Assembly: GCA_041392205.1 (NCBI GenBank)
Contig: JAWKMO010000007.1
Coordinates: 92,226 to 156,225, forward strand
Reading direction: 5' to 3'
Length of the DNA stretch: 64,000 nt
Source: Halomarinibacterium sp041392205
Lineage (GTDB): Bacteria > Bacteroidota > Bacteroidia > Flavobacteriales > Flavobacteriaceae
This document shows positions 45,069-54,743 of this stretch, piece after piece. The position numbers and the translations under genes are program-made. The stretch's first letter is position 1, and every line of letters begins with the position of its first letter. The notes under the pieces are model-generated. The model had not been told where the DNA came from. It did no database searches and worked only from the letters and a program-made list of their open reading frames with translations.

Positions 45069-46694
45069 TTACCCTAAAAATGGATATCTGTAATTGGTTG
45101 GAGAGACAAAAGTTTCTTTTACCATCCTTGGAGAAAGCCAACGGTACAGATTCAATTTACTTCCTGCTTTATCATTGGTTCCACTCGCTCTGGCTCCACC
45201 AAACGGTTGTTGTCCTACAACAGCACCAGTGGGTTTATCATTAATATAAAAGTTACCAGCAGCGTTTTCAAGAATGCGTACTGCCATTTCCAGAGCGTAT
45301 CGATCTTCACTAAAAACAGCCCCAGTTAAAGCATATTCGCTAGTTTGGTCCACTAAGTGTAAGGTTGCTTCCCAAGCAGTGTCTTCAAACACATAAATGG
45401 TTACCACCGGACCAAAGAGTTCGGTACACATGGTGGTATATTTTGGATCGTTTGTTTTAATAACAGTAGGTTCAATAAAATACCCTTTGGATTTATCATA
45501 ATTTCCTCCTGCTATAATTTCAGCATTGCTATCTTTTTTGGCTTGATCTATATAGCTGGCTAGTTTATTGAAAGAACCCTCATGGATAACTGCGGTAATA
45601 AAATTACTCATATCTTCTGGTGAGCCCATTTTAAAAGAAGCCATGTCGGCTTTCAAAAATTTTTCTACTTCTGGCCAGATACTTTTTGAAATATAACAAC
45701 GGCTGGCGGCACTACATTTTTGTCCCTGAAATTCGAAAGCACCTCGGGCAATTGCTGTAGCTACTTGCTTAGGATGGGATGTTTTATGAGCTACTATAAA
45801 ATCTTTTCCGCCTGTTTCTCCAACAATTCTTGGGTAGGTTTTATAAGTATGAATATTAGTTCCAATCTTTTGCCAAATATCTTTAAAAACGTGGGTAGAA
45901 CCGGTAAAATGAATTCCACTAAAATCGGGACTTGCCAACAAGGTATCGGTAATCATCACAGGGTCGCCCATAACTACATTAATAACACCGGCAGGCACCC
46001 CAGCTTCCTTAAAGACATCCATAATTACTTTGGCCGAATAAATTTGACTATCGCTGGGTTTCCAGACCACAACGTTTCCTAACATCGCAGCACTTGCAGG
46101 TAAATTTGCGGCAATGGCTGTAAAGTTGAAAGGGGTAATGGCATAGATAAATCCTTCCAGTGGACGATATTCTAAACGATTCCAAGCGTCGGATGTAGAT
46201 TCGGGTTGCTCTGCATATATTTCAGTCATAAACTGAACGTTGAAACGAAGAAAATCAATCAACTCACATGCCGCATCAATCTCTGCTTGATGGATAGTTT
46301 TGGATTGCCCCAGCATGGTAGCGGCATTAATTTTTGCACGATAGGGACCTGCAATCAATTCTGCAGCACGTAAAAATATGGCAGCACGTTGCTCCCAGGG
46401 AGTGGTAGCCCATTTTTTTCTAGCTTCCAAAGCGGTAGCAATGGCTTCTTCTACATGCTTTTTTTCGGCTTTATGATAGGTTCCTAAACTATGTTGGTGA
46501 TCATGGGGTGGAGACATCGTTCCTGTATCACCGGTTTTAATTTCTTTTCCGTTAATATATAAAGGCACTTCAACCGTACTATGGTACATTTTTTTATATG
46601 TTTCTGAAACTTCTTTACGTTCTGGGCTGCCGGGTGCATAGCTTTTAACTGGCTCATTGACCGCTACCGGAACTTCAAAAAATCCTTTTCCCAT
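45069..46694 (-). CDS. pruA: L-glutamate gamma-semialdehyde dehydrogenase
   Basis: 541 residues. It oxidises glutamate semialdehyde (from pyrroline-5-carboxylate) to glutamate with NAD+, the second step of proline breakdown. Motifs of the aldehyde dehydrogenase fold: ITPFNFTAIAANLPASAAML, WKPSDSQIYSAKVIMDVFKE, GIHFTGSTHVFKDI (cofactor), IVGETGGKDFIVAH (general-base Glu) and QGQKCSAASRCYIS (catalytic Cys). The C-terminus KETFVSPTNYRYPFLG is typical of the eukaryote-like stand-alone form. No proline dehydrogenase gene is present here. A consensus -7 box is 32 bases upstream. Confidence 0.96.
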   Translation of the reverse strand: MGKGFFEVPVAVNEPVKSYAPGSPERKEVSETYKKMYHSTVEVPLYINGKEIKTGDTGTMSPPHDHQHSLGTYHKAEKKHVEEAIATALEARKKWATTPWEQRAAIFLRAAELIAGPYRAKINAATMLGQSKTIHQAEIDAACELIDFLRFNVQFMTEIYAEQPESTSDAWNRLEYRPLEGFIYAITPFNFTAIAANLPASAAMLGNVVVWKPSDSQIYSAKVIMDVFKEAGVPAGVINVVMGDPVMITDTLLASPDFSGIHFTGSTHVFKDIWQKIGTNIHTYKTYPRIVGETGGKDFIVAHKTSHPKQVATAIARGAFEFQGQKCSAASRCYISKSIWPEVEKFLKADMASFKMGSPEDMSNFITAVIHEGSFNKLASYIDQAKKDSNAEIIAGGNYDKSKGYFIEPTVIKTNDPKYTTMCTELFGPVVTIYVFEDTAWEATLHLVDQTSEYALTGAVFSEDRYALEMAVRILENAAGNFYINDKPTGAVVGQQPFGGARASGTNDKAGSKLNLYRWLSPRMVKETFVSPTNYRYPFLG

Positions 46695-46725
46695 GGAGTA
46701 TTATTTTAGATTAAATTAATTCTTG

Positions 46726-46733
46726 CAAAGGTA
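46726..46733 (-). promoter_or_regulatory. pruA promoter -7 box
   Basis: TACCTTTG on the minus strand, 31 bases before the pruA ATG. Confidence 0.5.
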
Positions 46734-46845
46734 GGAAATTTTAAAAGGATGACGAAGTAACCTTTGTTACGTTTCTAGGAAATTTTCACTACAAAAATCA
46801 TTTTTGTAATTCTTTTTTGTATGTTTCCAACCTATTTCTAAAGCA

Positions 46846-47853
46846 TTGAAAATAACAGGAAAAATAGTCGTTTTGGCATACCCAGACACCTTTGTAAAAA
46901 TGAGTGATGAGTGGATTTGTAAATTCTTACCACTAGTAGGATTAGGAACCAAAGAATACATAAAAGCAGGTCACGCAGCACAGGTTTTAATTGAGAATAA
47001 AACTGGAAATGCCTTTTACTATGATTTTGGAAGGTATATTACCCCTAAAGGTTATGGAAGGGCCAGAAGTGTAAAAACCGATGCCGAATTGGAAATCCCT
47101 TTTTTAATGAAATTGGATTCTGAAAATACTATTACCAATCTAGAAGATTTGCTTTTATGGCTTGAAGCACACCCCGAAAAGACCCATGGCGAAGGGAGAT
47201 TGTTAGCTTCGGTGTGTAATTTTATTGATTTTGACAAGGCAAAAAACTTTGTAGATTCCCTTCAAAATAGAGGAAGTATTCCCTATAAAGCCTTTGCAAA
47301 AAAGGGGAGTAACTGTGCGCGATTTGTGACCGATACCATTTTGGCATCCACGTCGGAAAAGAAAATTAAAAAGGCACTCAATTTCAATAAAAAATTCACC
47401 CCCAGCGGTATAGGGAATGTTGAAAAAGCAGGTTTTGGAAATATTTTTGAAATTTTCAATGGTGAAATTAAACCTTTTGAAGGATCTGCTTTAAAAGAAA
47501 ATCTTAAAAATTACTTTCATAAAAAAGACCCCTCCGCCGTTGGTACCTCCCCTAATTTAGGGGAGAAAAATTATCATGTACCTCAAAATTTTCAAAAATT
47601 GGAGGGTATGGGTAGCAGTGCGTATTTTGAGTTGATTAAAATGGAAGCGCTACCTCAATATCATTTTCGTATTAAAAGGTATAATGAACGATTGGAAGAG
47701 GATTTTGATGGAGTCTATTTTTCAAAGGAGTTTGAGGCTTCAAAGCCCTTTCAATTTACGTACGATTCGCATTGTGCTTTTTGTCATGTTATTCAAGAAG
47801 AGAAGAAATTAATGTTAAAAGCGATTACTCCATTTCAAAATTTTAAGATTTAA
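46846..47853 (+). CDS. DUF6695-like conserved protein
   Basis: 335 residues starting at TTG 46846 (then KITGKIVVLAYPDTFVKMS); no ATG nearby fits. The N-terminal 150 residues (ICKFLPLVGLGTKEYIKAGH, AFYYDFGRYITPKGYGRARS, NCARFVTDTIL with Cys) look like an NlpC/P60- or DUF4105-like papain fold, with possible catalytic Cys and His, but this is a weak reading. I believe relatives are labelled DUF6695. A near-consensus TATGTTTC box lies about 25 bases upstream. The coding region holds a palindrome at 47547-47565 that looks like an inserted short repeat. Function unknown. Confidence 0.7.
   Translation: MKITGKIVVLAYPDTFVKMSDEWICKFLPLVGLGTKEYIKAGHAAQVLIENKTGNAFYYDFGRYITPKGYGRARSVKTDAELEIPFLMKLDSENTITNLEDLLLWLEAHPEKTHGEGRLLASVCNFIDFDKAKNFVDSLQNRGSIPYKAFAKKGSNCARFVTDTILASTSEKKIKKALNFNKKFTPSGIGNVEKAGFGNIFEIFNGEIKPFEGSALKENLKNYFHKKDPSAVGTSPNLGEKNYHVPQNFQKLEGMGSSAYFELIKMEALPQYHFRIKRYNERLEEDFDGVYFSKEFEASKPFQFTYDSHCAFCHVIQEEKKLMLKAITPFQNFKI
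47547..47565. repeat. palindromic element inside a coding region
   Basis: CTCCCCTA / TAGGGGAG with a three-base loop, GC-rich relative to its surroundings, lying in frame within a linker of the DUF6695-like protein (VGTSPNLGEKN). It resembles small dispersed palindromic repeats of bacterial genomes. Confidence 0.5.
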
Positions 47854-47858
47854 AAGAC

Positions 47859-50698
47859 CTATACTTCGCTAGGTAATTTTCCAAAGGCTTCTTTATAACT
47901 TTTTGTAAAATACGAAAGGTTTGAATATCCTACCTGATATGCAATTTCGGAGACGGAACCCGTTTTTTGTTCCAAAAGTTCCTTAGCCCTTGCTAATCGG
48001 AAATCTCGAATGAGGTGATTGGGAGATTTTCCCAAAAGGCTTTTTAGTTTTCGGTTAAGCTGCGAACGGCTAAAGCCAACTTCGGAAGCCAAGTCCTCTA
48101 CTGTATAAAACTCATTTACCATATTATCTTCAACAGTTTTAAGTACTTGCTTCATAAAGCGTTCGTCCATAGAAGTTAGTGTAATTTCTGAAGGACCAAT
48201 TTTTAATTCACTGCTAAATTTTTGTCGTAAGTGCTCCCTTTGTTTTATTAAGTTTTGGGCTCTAATTAGTAATTCTCGTCCGTCAAAAGGCTTGGTTACA
48301 TAGTCATCGGCGCCGGTTTGCAGCCCCTCCATTTTATCACTTTGCTCGGCTTTGGCAGTTAATAGAATTACGGGAATGTGTGAAGTTTTTACATCGGTTT
48401 TTAATTTTTCACACAATTCAATACCATTCATAATAGGCATCATTACATCACTAATCACTAAATCCGGAATTTCAACTTGGGCGCTCTCAAAACCTTCTTT
48501 ACCGTCTTTCGCTGTCATAATTTTGAAATGTAGTTGCATCTGCTCTGCTATGTATTCTCGAAGGTCCGGATTGTCTTCTACAATGAGCAGTAGCGGGGCA
48601 TCTAAGGTCTCTACCGAAGATTCTTCAATAGTTTCTTTTTCTGAAAATATTACGGATAAGGAAGTATTTTCAGTGTTTATATCCACACTTTGAGTTATAA
48701 TTTCTTCAGAATTAAAGTCGCTTTTTCGATAGGGGAGTACTACTTTGAAAGTAGTTCCGTGACCTTCCACACTATCCACACTTATTTGTCCGTGGTACAA
48801 TTCCACCAGTTCTTTTACCAATGCCAAACCAATACCGGTTCCTTGATCTTGTGTGGTTTCGGTTTGATAAAAACGGTCGAATATATGATCGATTTCCACT
48901 TTTGAAAGTCCTTTTCCGGTATCTGCAATACTTATTTTAAGGTAATTATTAAGATCTTCAATTTTTACAACAACTTCGCCATGTTCAGGTGTAAATTTTA
49001 AGGCGTTTGATAGAAGATTTACCAAAATCTTTTCCAATTTATCATTATCAAAATAACTGGAAATTAGTTCTTTAGGAAAATAGGTTTGAAATCTAATGTG
49101 TTTTATTTCGGCAAGGCTTTCAAATGAAAAAACGATGGAACGAAGAAACTGTACAAGGTTTCCTTCGGCCACTTGTAAATTCATTTTCCCTTGGTCTAGT
49201 TTTGATAAATCTAGTATTTGGTTTACCAAGTTTTGAAGGCGTAATGCGTTACGTTTCATCACTTTTATATGTTTTCCTTTAACGGGAACTTCGGTGGCGT
49301 CTTCAATGGCTTCAGTGGCTGGAATATTTTCTAGAGATTGATTAATGGGACCTAAAATAAGTGATAATGGAGTGCGAAATTCGTGCGAAATATTGGCAAA
49401 GAATTTCGATTTTATGGAGTCAATTTCTTTTACCTTTTCTACTTCGCTTTTGGCCCTTTCACTTAATTGAACCTTACGTGCAATGGCCAAAGAGAGAATT
49501 AGCATAAAGCCCAAGTGACCCACAATCCAGGGATTGAGCGTACTGGAAAAAGGAATTACTCCAAGATTCCATAAAATGCCCAAAAGACTGAATATAAACA
49601 ACCATCCCACCGACAAAACGATATAACGAATTAATACATTTTTGTAAAATGCTAGGCGCACAATAATAGCCAAAAAAGCAATAAAACTAAAGGCTGCACT
49701 TAGAGTTTTCGGTACGGTAATAAAGAGAAGGTTGTATTTTATAAGCGATAAGAGATAAAACAGTCGTTATACCAATAACATAGATAATGATATTGGTAAT
49801 TTTGTAGAGTTTTAAATTAAGTTGTTTCAAGTTTAAAAACGACCTTACAAATACTAAAATCATAAAAATAGAAGGAAGTGTCGTTAAAATCCAAAGGACT
49901 TCTGTTATTGTAGGTTTTTCTGGAAATAAAGCTTCAACAATGTACAAATCTGTGGTTAATAATTGGTAATGAATAATACGGATAAAAAAGCAATGGATAG
50001 ATAAAAGTAGGAAATGTCTTTTGTAAAAAAGAAAAAGAATAACACATAAAACCCCAATATGAAAGCAGTGCTGGAGAGAATTATTAAAAAGATGTTTAAG
50101 GCATTGGATTCATTTTTTATCGGTATGGATATGTCCTTTAATTCCAACATTGGGAAAATGGAATTCTTATCAAATGCTTGAATATAAATATCTGTAGAAA
50201 TACCTTTAACTAAGGGAACTCTAAAAGCATTTACCGGAACCGGAAAGGGGATATCTTTTTTTGAAGCGGGGATATATACTCCTGTTTGAGTGCTTTTAAT
50301 AATTTGGTTGTTTTGAACCAAATAAATAAAGACACTGTCCATAGCGGCGATTTCACGAAACTCTTCCGAATTGCGTTTAAATAGGATAGAAGCTTGCTTT
50401 AAATCTATTTTTGGATTTAGTGTAACCTTAGCCAAGCACTTTTTTGGTCTTCAATAATACTGTCTTTTAGAAGCTGAAAAGTATATTTTTCTGGGTGTGA
50501 CAAAAGGTCCTCAATGGTAATTGTTTCTTGACTCTTAAGAATTTTAGTTTTACTGAATAAACTTTGTTTGTAATAATTTTTTTTAACCGTAAAAATGTTC
50601 GTGCTGTCAATACTGCTTATTTGTGCAATGCTGAATAACGGATTCAGGAAAATGAAAAAAATAAAAAAAACAAAAGTCTTTACGTATTGAAACTTCAC
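47859..50698 (-). pseudogene. 7TM hybrid two-component sensor with receiver and AraC output, frameshifted
   Basis: Read from ATG 50698 (signal peptide MKFQYVKTFVFFIFFIF), the pieces stitch into a 7TMR-DISM sensor: periplasmic DISMED2-like domain (ending YIPASKKDIPFPVPVNAFRV), seven membrane helices, then HisKA (FFANISHEFRTPLSLILGP, phospho-His), HATPase (LVNLLSNALKFTPEHG, ADTGKGLS, GTGIGLALVKELV), a receiver (LLIVEDNPDLREYI, LVISDVMMPIMNG) and an AraC DNA-binding domain (VEDLASEVGFSRSQLNRKL, AYQVGYSNLSYFTKSYKEAF). The frame changes near 50430, 49965 and 49750, each repaired by one base in a short run (two missing T, one extra A). The 3' part from 49673 is one clean frame. About 945 residues if repaired. 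Signal unknown. Confidence 0.8.
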
Positions 50699-50745
50699 GG
50701 CTGATCGTTGTTTTGGATAGTTAAGATACTAAAAATGGGAATACT

Positions 50746-50778
50746 AAAAACAGTGCTTGCAAGAGCAAGCACTGTTTA
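50746..50778 (-). terminator. strong hairpin terminator
   Basis: A perfect 12-bp stem AAACAGTGCTTG / CAAGCACTGTTT with a six-base loop and TTTTTAG on the minus strand, directly after the DUF4440 gene. Confidence 0.9.
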
Positions 50779-50789
50779 CTCAGTAAATT

Positions 50790-51323
50790 TTAATTTGTTT
50801 CTGCATACCAAGAGGAATACATTACTTGTACCGGTAGAGGAGCATTTTTCTTGGTTTCTTCGTTTTGAAATACTTCTAAATCCAAGTTATGGAACGAAAC
50901 AATTCTCCAGTTTCCGTTGTCCTTTTTTAATACCATAGAAATGAGCACCTGTGGGTCTGTAGGTTTTTGTTCGGTATTACTTACAACAGCACCTAGCATA
51001 TGAACCAAAGCAATGTCATTGCTCAAATATTTTATTTTATCAATGGTATAAAATAACTGAGTGTCTTTATAAAATTTTTGATAAATGAAATTATGACTCT
51101 TTGCATTGTTTTCTACAGTATTGTTTTTCATATAATAGCCATTCCATACAATAAAGTCATGGGGTTCGCTAAAGGCGCTGGCAAAGGTTTCACCGCTTCC
51201 GGCATTCCATCCTTTTGATAAAAGTTGGATCGTGTTTTTAATGTCTTGCTCATCTTTTTTTGATTGAGCTGAAATGTTGTTTGCAATGATTGCGAAAGTG
51301 AAAATGAATACTAATTTTTTCAT
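50790..51323 (-). CDS. secreted SnoaL/DUF4440-like protein
   Basis: 177 residues from ATG 51323 with a signal peptide (MKKLVFIFTFAIIANNISAQ). The body has the NTF2-like fold of DUF4440 or SgcJ/EcaC proteins: DIKNTIQLLSKGWNAGSGET, FASAFSEPHDFIVWNGYYMK, LSNDIALVHMLGAVVS and ISMVLKKDNGNWRIVSFHNL. Such domains often bind small ligands; no catalytic role can be given. It follows a 62-residue membrane protein gene and probably shares its promoter at 51579. Confidence 0.85.
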   Translation of the reverse strand: MKKLVFIFTFAIIANNISAQSKKDEQDIKNTIQLLSKGWNAGSGETFASAFSEPHDFIVWNGYYMKNNTVENNAKSHNFIYQKFYKDTQLFYTIDKIKYLSNDIALVHMLGAVVSNTEQKPTDPQVLISMVLKKDNGNWRIVSFHNLDLEVFQNEETKKNAPLPVQVMYSSWYAETN

Positions 51324-51349
51324 AAGAATTGATTTTAATAAAATTTGAA

Positions 51350-51538
51350 TTAATAAATAGTTGAAATAGGCTGTGAGGCCCAACGGTTAATTTCGAGACT
51401 AGCCTTTTGTACAAAGTAGTCCCAAGTAAATTGTAAAGAATAATAGCAAACGTATATAAGAAGGACACTTGCAGAAATCATAAGAAATGAACTTAGATGC
51501 GTTTTAATTTTGGTTTGATGGAGTTTTTGACTTTTCAT
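51350..51538 (-). CDS. small single-span membrane protein (62 residues)
   Basis: From ATG 51538. It has a basic N-terminus (MKSQKLHQTKIKTHL), one membrane helix (SSFLMISASVLLIYVCYYSL) and a short amphipathic tail (FVQKASLEINRWASQPIS). It lies 26 bases upstream of the DUF4440 gene on the same strand and 40 bases after a perfect -7 box, so it is plausibly translated. No family recognised; it may be a chance open frame. Confidence 0.45.
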   Translation of the reverse strand: MKSQKLHQTKIKTHLSSFLMISASVLLIYVCYYSLQFTWDYFVQKASLEINRWASQPISTIY

Positions 51539-51578
51539 GGTTTTAGCTTTTGTTCCATTAGTGAATTGTTTCTGGGGT

Positions 51579-51586
51579 CAAAAGTA
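51579..51586 (-). promoter_or_regulatory. -7 box upstream of the small membrane protein and DUF4440 gene
   Basis: TACTTTTG on the minus strand, 40 bases before ATG 51538. Confidence 0.45.
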
Positions 51587-51718
51587 AAACCGTAACTCAA
51601 TAAAGGTTAGAACTAAAGATGCATTCAATAACACATTTGTCGCATGCCTTCATTCTGCTTCAAAAGTGTTAAACTGTAAGTTAAAAGTAGTAGTATGGAA
51701 GAGTAGGAAGAACTTGTA

Positions 51719-52099
51719 TTAGTTCATTGCAAAAGGAGCACTTAATTTAAAAAGGGGGATGCCAACTTCTATTTCTGCGAAGGGTGTATTCATTTTGTAA
51801 TGTCCTTGCATGCTTCCGAAGGGAGAAACCAAAATACACCCACTATTGTATTGGTGCTTCGCCCCGGGTTCTATGATGGGTTGTTCACCAATAACGCCTT
51901 CACCTTCTACGGTTTCGGTTTCATTTAAAGCATCTTTAATCAACCAAAACCGGGATTTTAATTGGACCGGATGCTGGCTCTGGTTTTCTATAAGAACCGT
52001 ATACGAAAAGGCATACTGCTTTTTATGGTCACTAAAAAAAGAACCTTCAAAAGCAGTTTCTACAGAAACTTTTATATTATGAGTTACTTGCTGTACCAT
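51719..52099 (-). CDS. apaG: ApaG protein
   Basis: 126 residues, the full family length. ApaG is a small fibronectin-like domain linked to Co2+/Mg2+ handling in enterobacteria; its exact role is unclear. Motifs: HNIKVSVETAFEGSFFSDHK, YTVLIENQSQHPVQLKSRFW, VEGEGVIGEQPIIEPGAKHQ, GCILVSPFGSMQGHYKM (the conserved YxS-G-xL and G-M-x-G-x-Y core). It starts directly after the DUF3667 stop with no gap, so both share a message. Confidence 0.94.
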   Translation of the reverse strand: MVQQVTHNIKVSVETAFEGSFFSDHKKQYAFSYTVLIENQSQHPVQLKSRFWLIKDALNETETVEGEGVIGEQPIIEPGAKHQYNSGCILVSPFGSMQGHYKMNTPFAEIEVGIPLFKLSAPFAMN

Positions 52100-53242
52100 T
52101 TAATATGTGGCTGCCGTTATGGCGAAAAACAATATTGCTATAACAAAGACACTGATATTAAAAACAATGTTTAAAATTAAGAATTTTAAAAGGGTTATAA
52201 ATCGATTTTGTTTGTAAAAATTTCGAAGGGCCTTATAAAAATAAAAAGGACCTATGAGCATCATAAAGATACCGGTTAAGATATCTTCCCCAATAAGTAA
52301 ATCTGGAAGCAGAAGCAAGAGCATTCCTAAAAATACAAAACCGAAAATATGAAAGATAAATATCAAATGCTCCATATAGCTGTATTTCTTCTTTGAGTAT
52401 AAAAGCCAGAAAAACATTGCAAAGAAAGGCGCAAAAAAGAAAAGGAAAAAAGGAACCTTACCAAGTAAGTAATTAACAAAACCAAAAGGATTTTCTTTGA
52501 TGCGTTTTATGGAAGAATTTTTACTATAAAGCCACTGGTTAAAGCTGGTTTTGTTATGTTTTAAGCTGTCTAAAGCAATACTGGGGTTGCCAATGTCGTA
52601 TTCTTTATAAAAATCTTGATAAAGCCCCCATCGTTTCACAAACCTATTGGTTAAAGACATAGTGTCTAATTCTTTTTCAGAATAATAAGTGATTTCTTTT
52701 GGTTTCTTTATTTGAAAAGGAAGTTCTCTTTCAGTTGTTTGTAAGGTGTCCTTTTCAATCTTTAGGCTATCTTGAACAAAATTGTTTTTATTTTTTAGGG
52801 AATCTGAAGTACTAAAGGTGACTATTTTTTCATTTTTTTTAGTTGAAGAATCATTATTGTTAAAATTAACGAAGGGGTTGCTTCCAGAAAATGTTGAGAT
52901 GAGACTCTGAATTAAAAAATAAATAATAGAAACACTTAAAAAAAACCGAAAGGGGTTGGCATATTTTAATCGTTGCCCTTCTACATAATTTTTAGTAATG
53001 GTTCCGGGCTTAAAAAGGAGGTCTTTAACAGTAAACCGCAATCGGGAATCGTAATTAACAAAACTGCTAAAAAACTCTTTGAAGAAATCTGTAAACGCTA
53101 ACTTTTTGGTAGAATTAAGTTGCCCACAATACGCACAATAAACATCACTCAAATCTAGTGTATGACTGCAATTAAGACATTGTACTCCACGATATCTGGC
53201 AGCTTTTCTACTGTTGCTTTTTTCGGGTAGGGTTTCACTCAT
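52100..53242 (-). CDS. DUF3667 domain-containing membrane protein
   Basis: 380 residues. The N-terminus is a zinc ribbon (CLNCSHTLDLSDVYCAYCGQ, four Cys) followed by the DUF3667 signature (LRFTVKDLLFKPGTITKNYV, EGQRLKYANPFRFFLSVSII). Then come a long polar loop (residues about 125-240) and four membrane helices (VPFFLFFFAPFFAMFFWLLY, LIFIFHIFGFVFLGMLLLLL, and two more). Function unknown; common in Bacteroidota. It is translationally adjacent to apaG and follows the T9SS plug gene by 54 bases. Confidence 0.9.
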   Translation of the reverse strand: MSETLPEKSNSRKAARYRGVQCLNCSHTLDLSDVYCAYCGQLNSTKKLAFTDFFKEFFSSFVNYDSRLRFTVKDLLFKPGTITKNYVEGQRLKYANPFRFFLSVSIIYFLIQSLISTFSGSNPFVNFNNNDSSTKKNEKIVTFSTSDSLKNKNNFVQDSLKIEKDTLQTTERELPFQIKKPKEITYYSEKELDTMSLTNRFVKRWGLYQDFYKEYDIGNPSIALDSLKHNKTSFNQWLYSKNSSIKRIKENPFGFVNYLLGKVPFFLFFFAPFFAMFFWLLYSKKKYSYMEHLIFIFHIFGFVFLGMLLLLLPDLLIGEDILTGIFMMLIGPFYFYKALRNFYKQNRFITLLKFLILNIVFNISVFVIAILFFAITAATY

Positions 53243-53296
53243 AGAGTAAATTTAAGAAAGTTCTTCCTTAGGAGTATCTGTTTTGAAAAAATAGAA

Positions 53297-54550
53297 TTAG
53301 TTGTTGGTAATAATGCTTGAATTACTTTTTCCCATTCCTATAATTCTATCAAAGCGTTCGCCGGGCCCTCTGTAATATACCAAAATGGTATAATCGTTTT
53401 CGGTTTGCCAAAAATTGCCGTCAATGGTTCCTTGGTCAATACTTCCATCTCGATCTACTAATACGTATCTATAGTTATAAAATCCTTGTTTAAAAAGACG
53501 CGTATTGATGTAAGTATCTGTCTCTTCATCGTAGCGCATATAGGTACTTTCGTCAATAGTCCAATTATTAAAATTACCATAAATGTGTATTTCTTTATCG
53601 CCAATATCTTCATAATACTGCAACTTAAAATGCATGCGGATATATTCTGCTTCGATATCACTATTTTCGGCGTTAAATTGCCTTATTACAAAGTTTCCAT
53701 TAATGTCGGGATAATAGGTATAAGGCCTATCTGCTCTGGATAGATTTGTATACAGATAATGTTCAAAAAGATCGGTTAATTCAATAAATCGTATCCCGTT
53801 ATTAGCGGCTCTGGCTTCTTTACTGTCAAAGTTATAAAATTCATTTCCTGCCCAAAAGGCAGCTTCTTGGTCATACCGATAAATTAATTCCGAACCTAAG
53901 GTATATTGAGGTTTTAAATCGGTAATTGCAGTTTTTAAATTACTGTTTTGAAGGACTAATGTTTTAACACTTTGGTTGGGATTTATAAGTAATTGATCTT
54001 TTGAGTTTATAGAAAACTGTACGGTTTGTTTGGTGTCAATATACTTTAAATTTCTAGACCTTTTTACTTCTACTCCTACAGCTACTTGCTCTTCAATAAG
54101 CATAAATTTTCGAGTAAAAATGAGTTGGTTTTCATCATTATACATACTAATCATATAATTACCACTTTTCTTTAAAGCTCTTGTTTCCCTATTGGGGATA
54201 GTGAGCATGTAATGCGAATAAAGCTGTAAGGAGTTTAATGAGTTTTCATAGGTTTCTATTCGTACATCGTCAAAACCATCCAAAAATTCTCCTTTCGATA
54301 GGTCGCTTTCTGTCCAGTCGAAATTATGGTGTGTTATTTTGTAGTAATAATCTTCTTCGTTACCATTAATATCATCAAAAGTAAGGATAAGTCGTTCCCC
54401 TAAACGCAAAATAGGTAACTGGCTTTGTTGCGTGTTACCTTTAAATTGAATGGTTTGTATGTAGTAGGGTTCAATTTTTTCTATAACTTGTGAATACATA
54501 GTAGCAGAAAAGGCAATTCCTATGAATAAAAAAAGTGTTTTTGGAAGCAT
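53297..54550 (-). CDS. type IX secretion system plug protein (DUF5103)
   Basis: 417 residues with a signal peptide (MLPKTLFLFIGIAFSATMYS). It matches the DUF5103 family, which includes the Plug protein that closes the SprA outer-membrane channel of T9SS in F. johnsoniae. Motifs: YYYKITHHNFDWTESDLSKG, EFLDGFDDVRIETYENS, YEDIGDKEIHIYGNFNNW and FKQGFYNYRYVLVDRDG. It should act in the periplasm side of the outer-membrane translocon. With PorT it shows that T9SS parts are spread through this window. It heads the plug-DUF3667-apaG group on the minus strand. Confidence 0.9.
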   Translation of the reverse strand: MLPKTLFLFIGIAFSATMYSQVIEKIEPYYIQTIQFKGNTQQSQLPILRLGERLILTFDDINGNEEDYYYKITHHNFDWTESDLSKGEFLDGFDDVRIETYENSLNSLQLYSHYMLTIPNRETRALKKSGNYMISMYNDENQLIFTRKFMLIEEQVAVGVEVKRSRNLKYIDTKQTVQFSINSKDQLLINPNQSVKTLVLQNSNLKTAITDLKPQYTLGSELIYRYDQEAAFWAGNEFYNFDSKEARAANNGIRFIELTDLFEHYLYTNLSRADRPYTYYPDINGNFVIRQFNAENSDIEAEYIRMHFKLQYYEDIGDKEIHIYGNFNNWTIDESTYMRYDEETDTYINTRLFKQGFYNYRYVLVDRDGSIDQGTIDGNFWQTENDYTILVYYRGPGERFDRIIGMGKSNSSIITNN

Positions 54551-54671
54551 GCGCTCGTAATTTTAAGGTTAAATATAAACAATTTTTGTGCCTTTATTAG
54601 TATTGAAAAGAAGCTCCTTATTTTTAGAATAAAATTATGTTTATTTATTATGGAAAGCATGTTTTAATTTA

Positions 54672-54679
54672 TAAATTTG
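54672..54679 (+). promoter_or_regulatory. nqr operon promoter -7 box
   Basis: TAAATTTG on the plus strand, giving a leader of about 58 bases before nqrA. No good -33 element; the region upstream is AT-rich. Confidence 0.5.
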
Positions 54680-54743
54680 CAGTCCCAAAATCTGAGTAAA
54701 TTTTCAGAAGGGAAACAAAAGAGAACTTTAATATAAGTATCCT

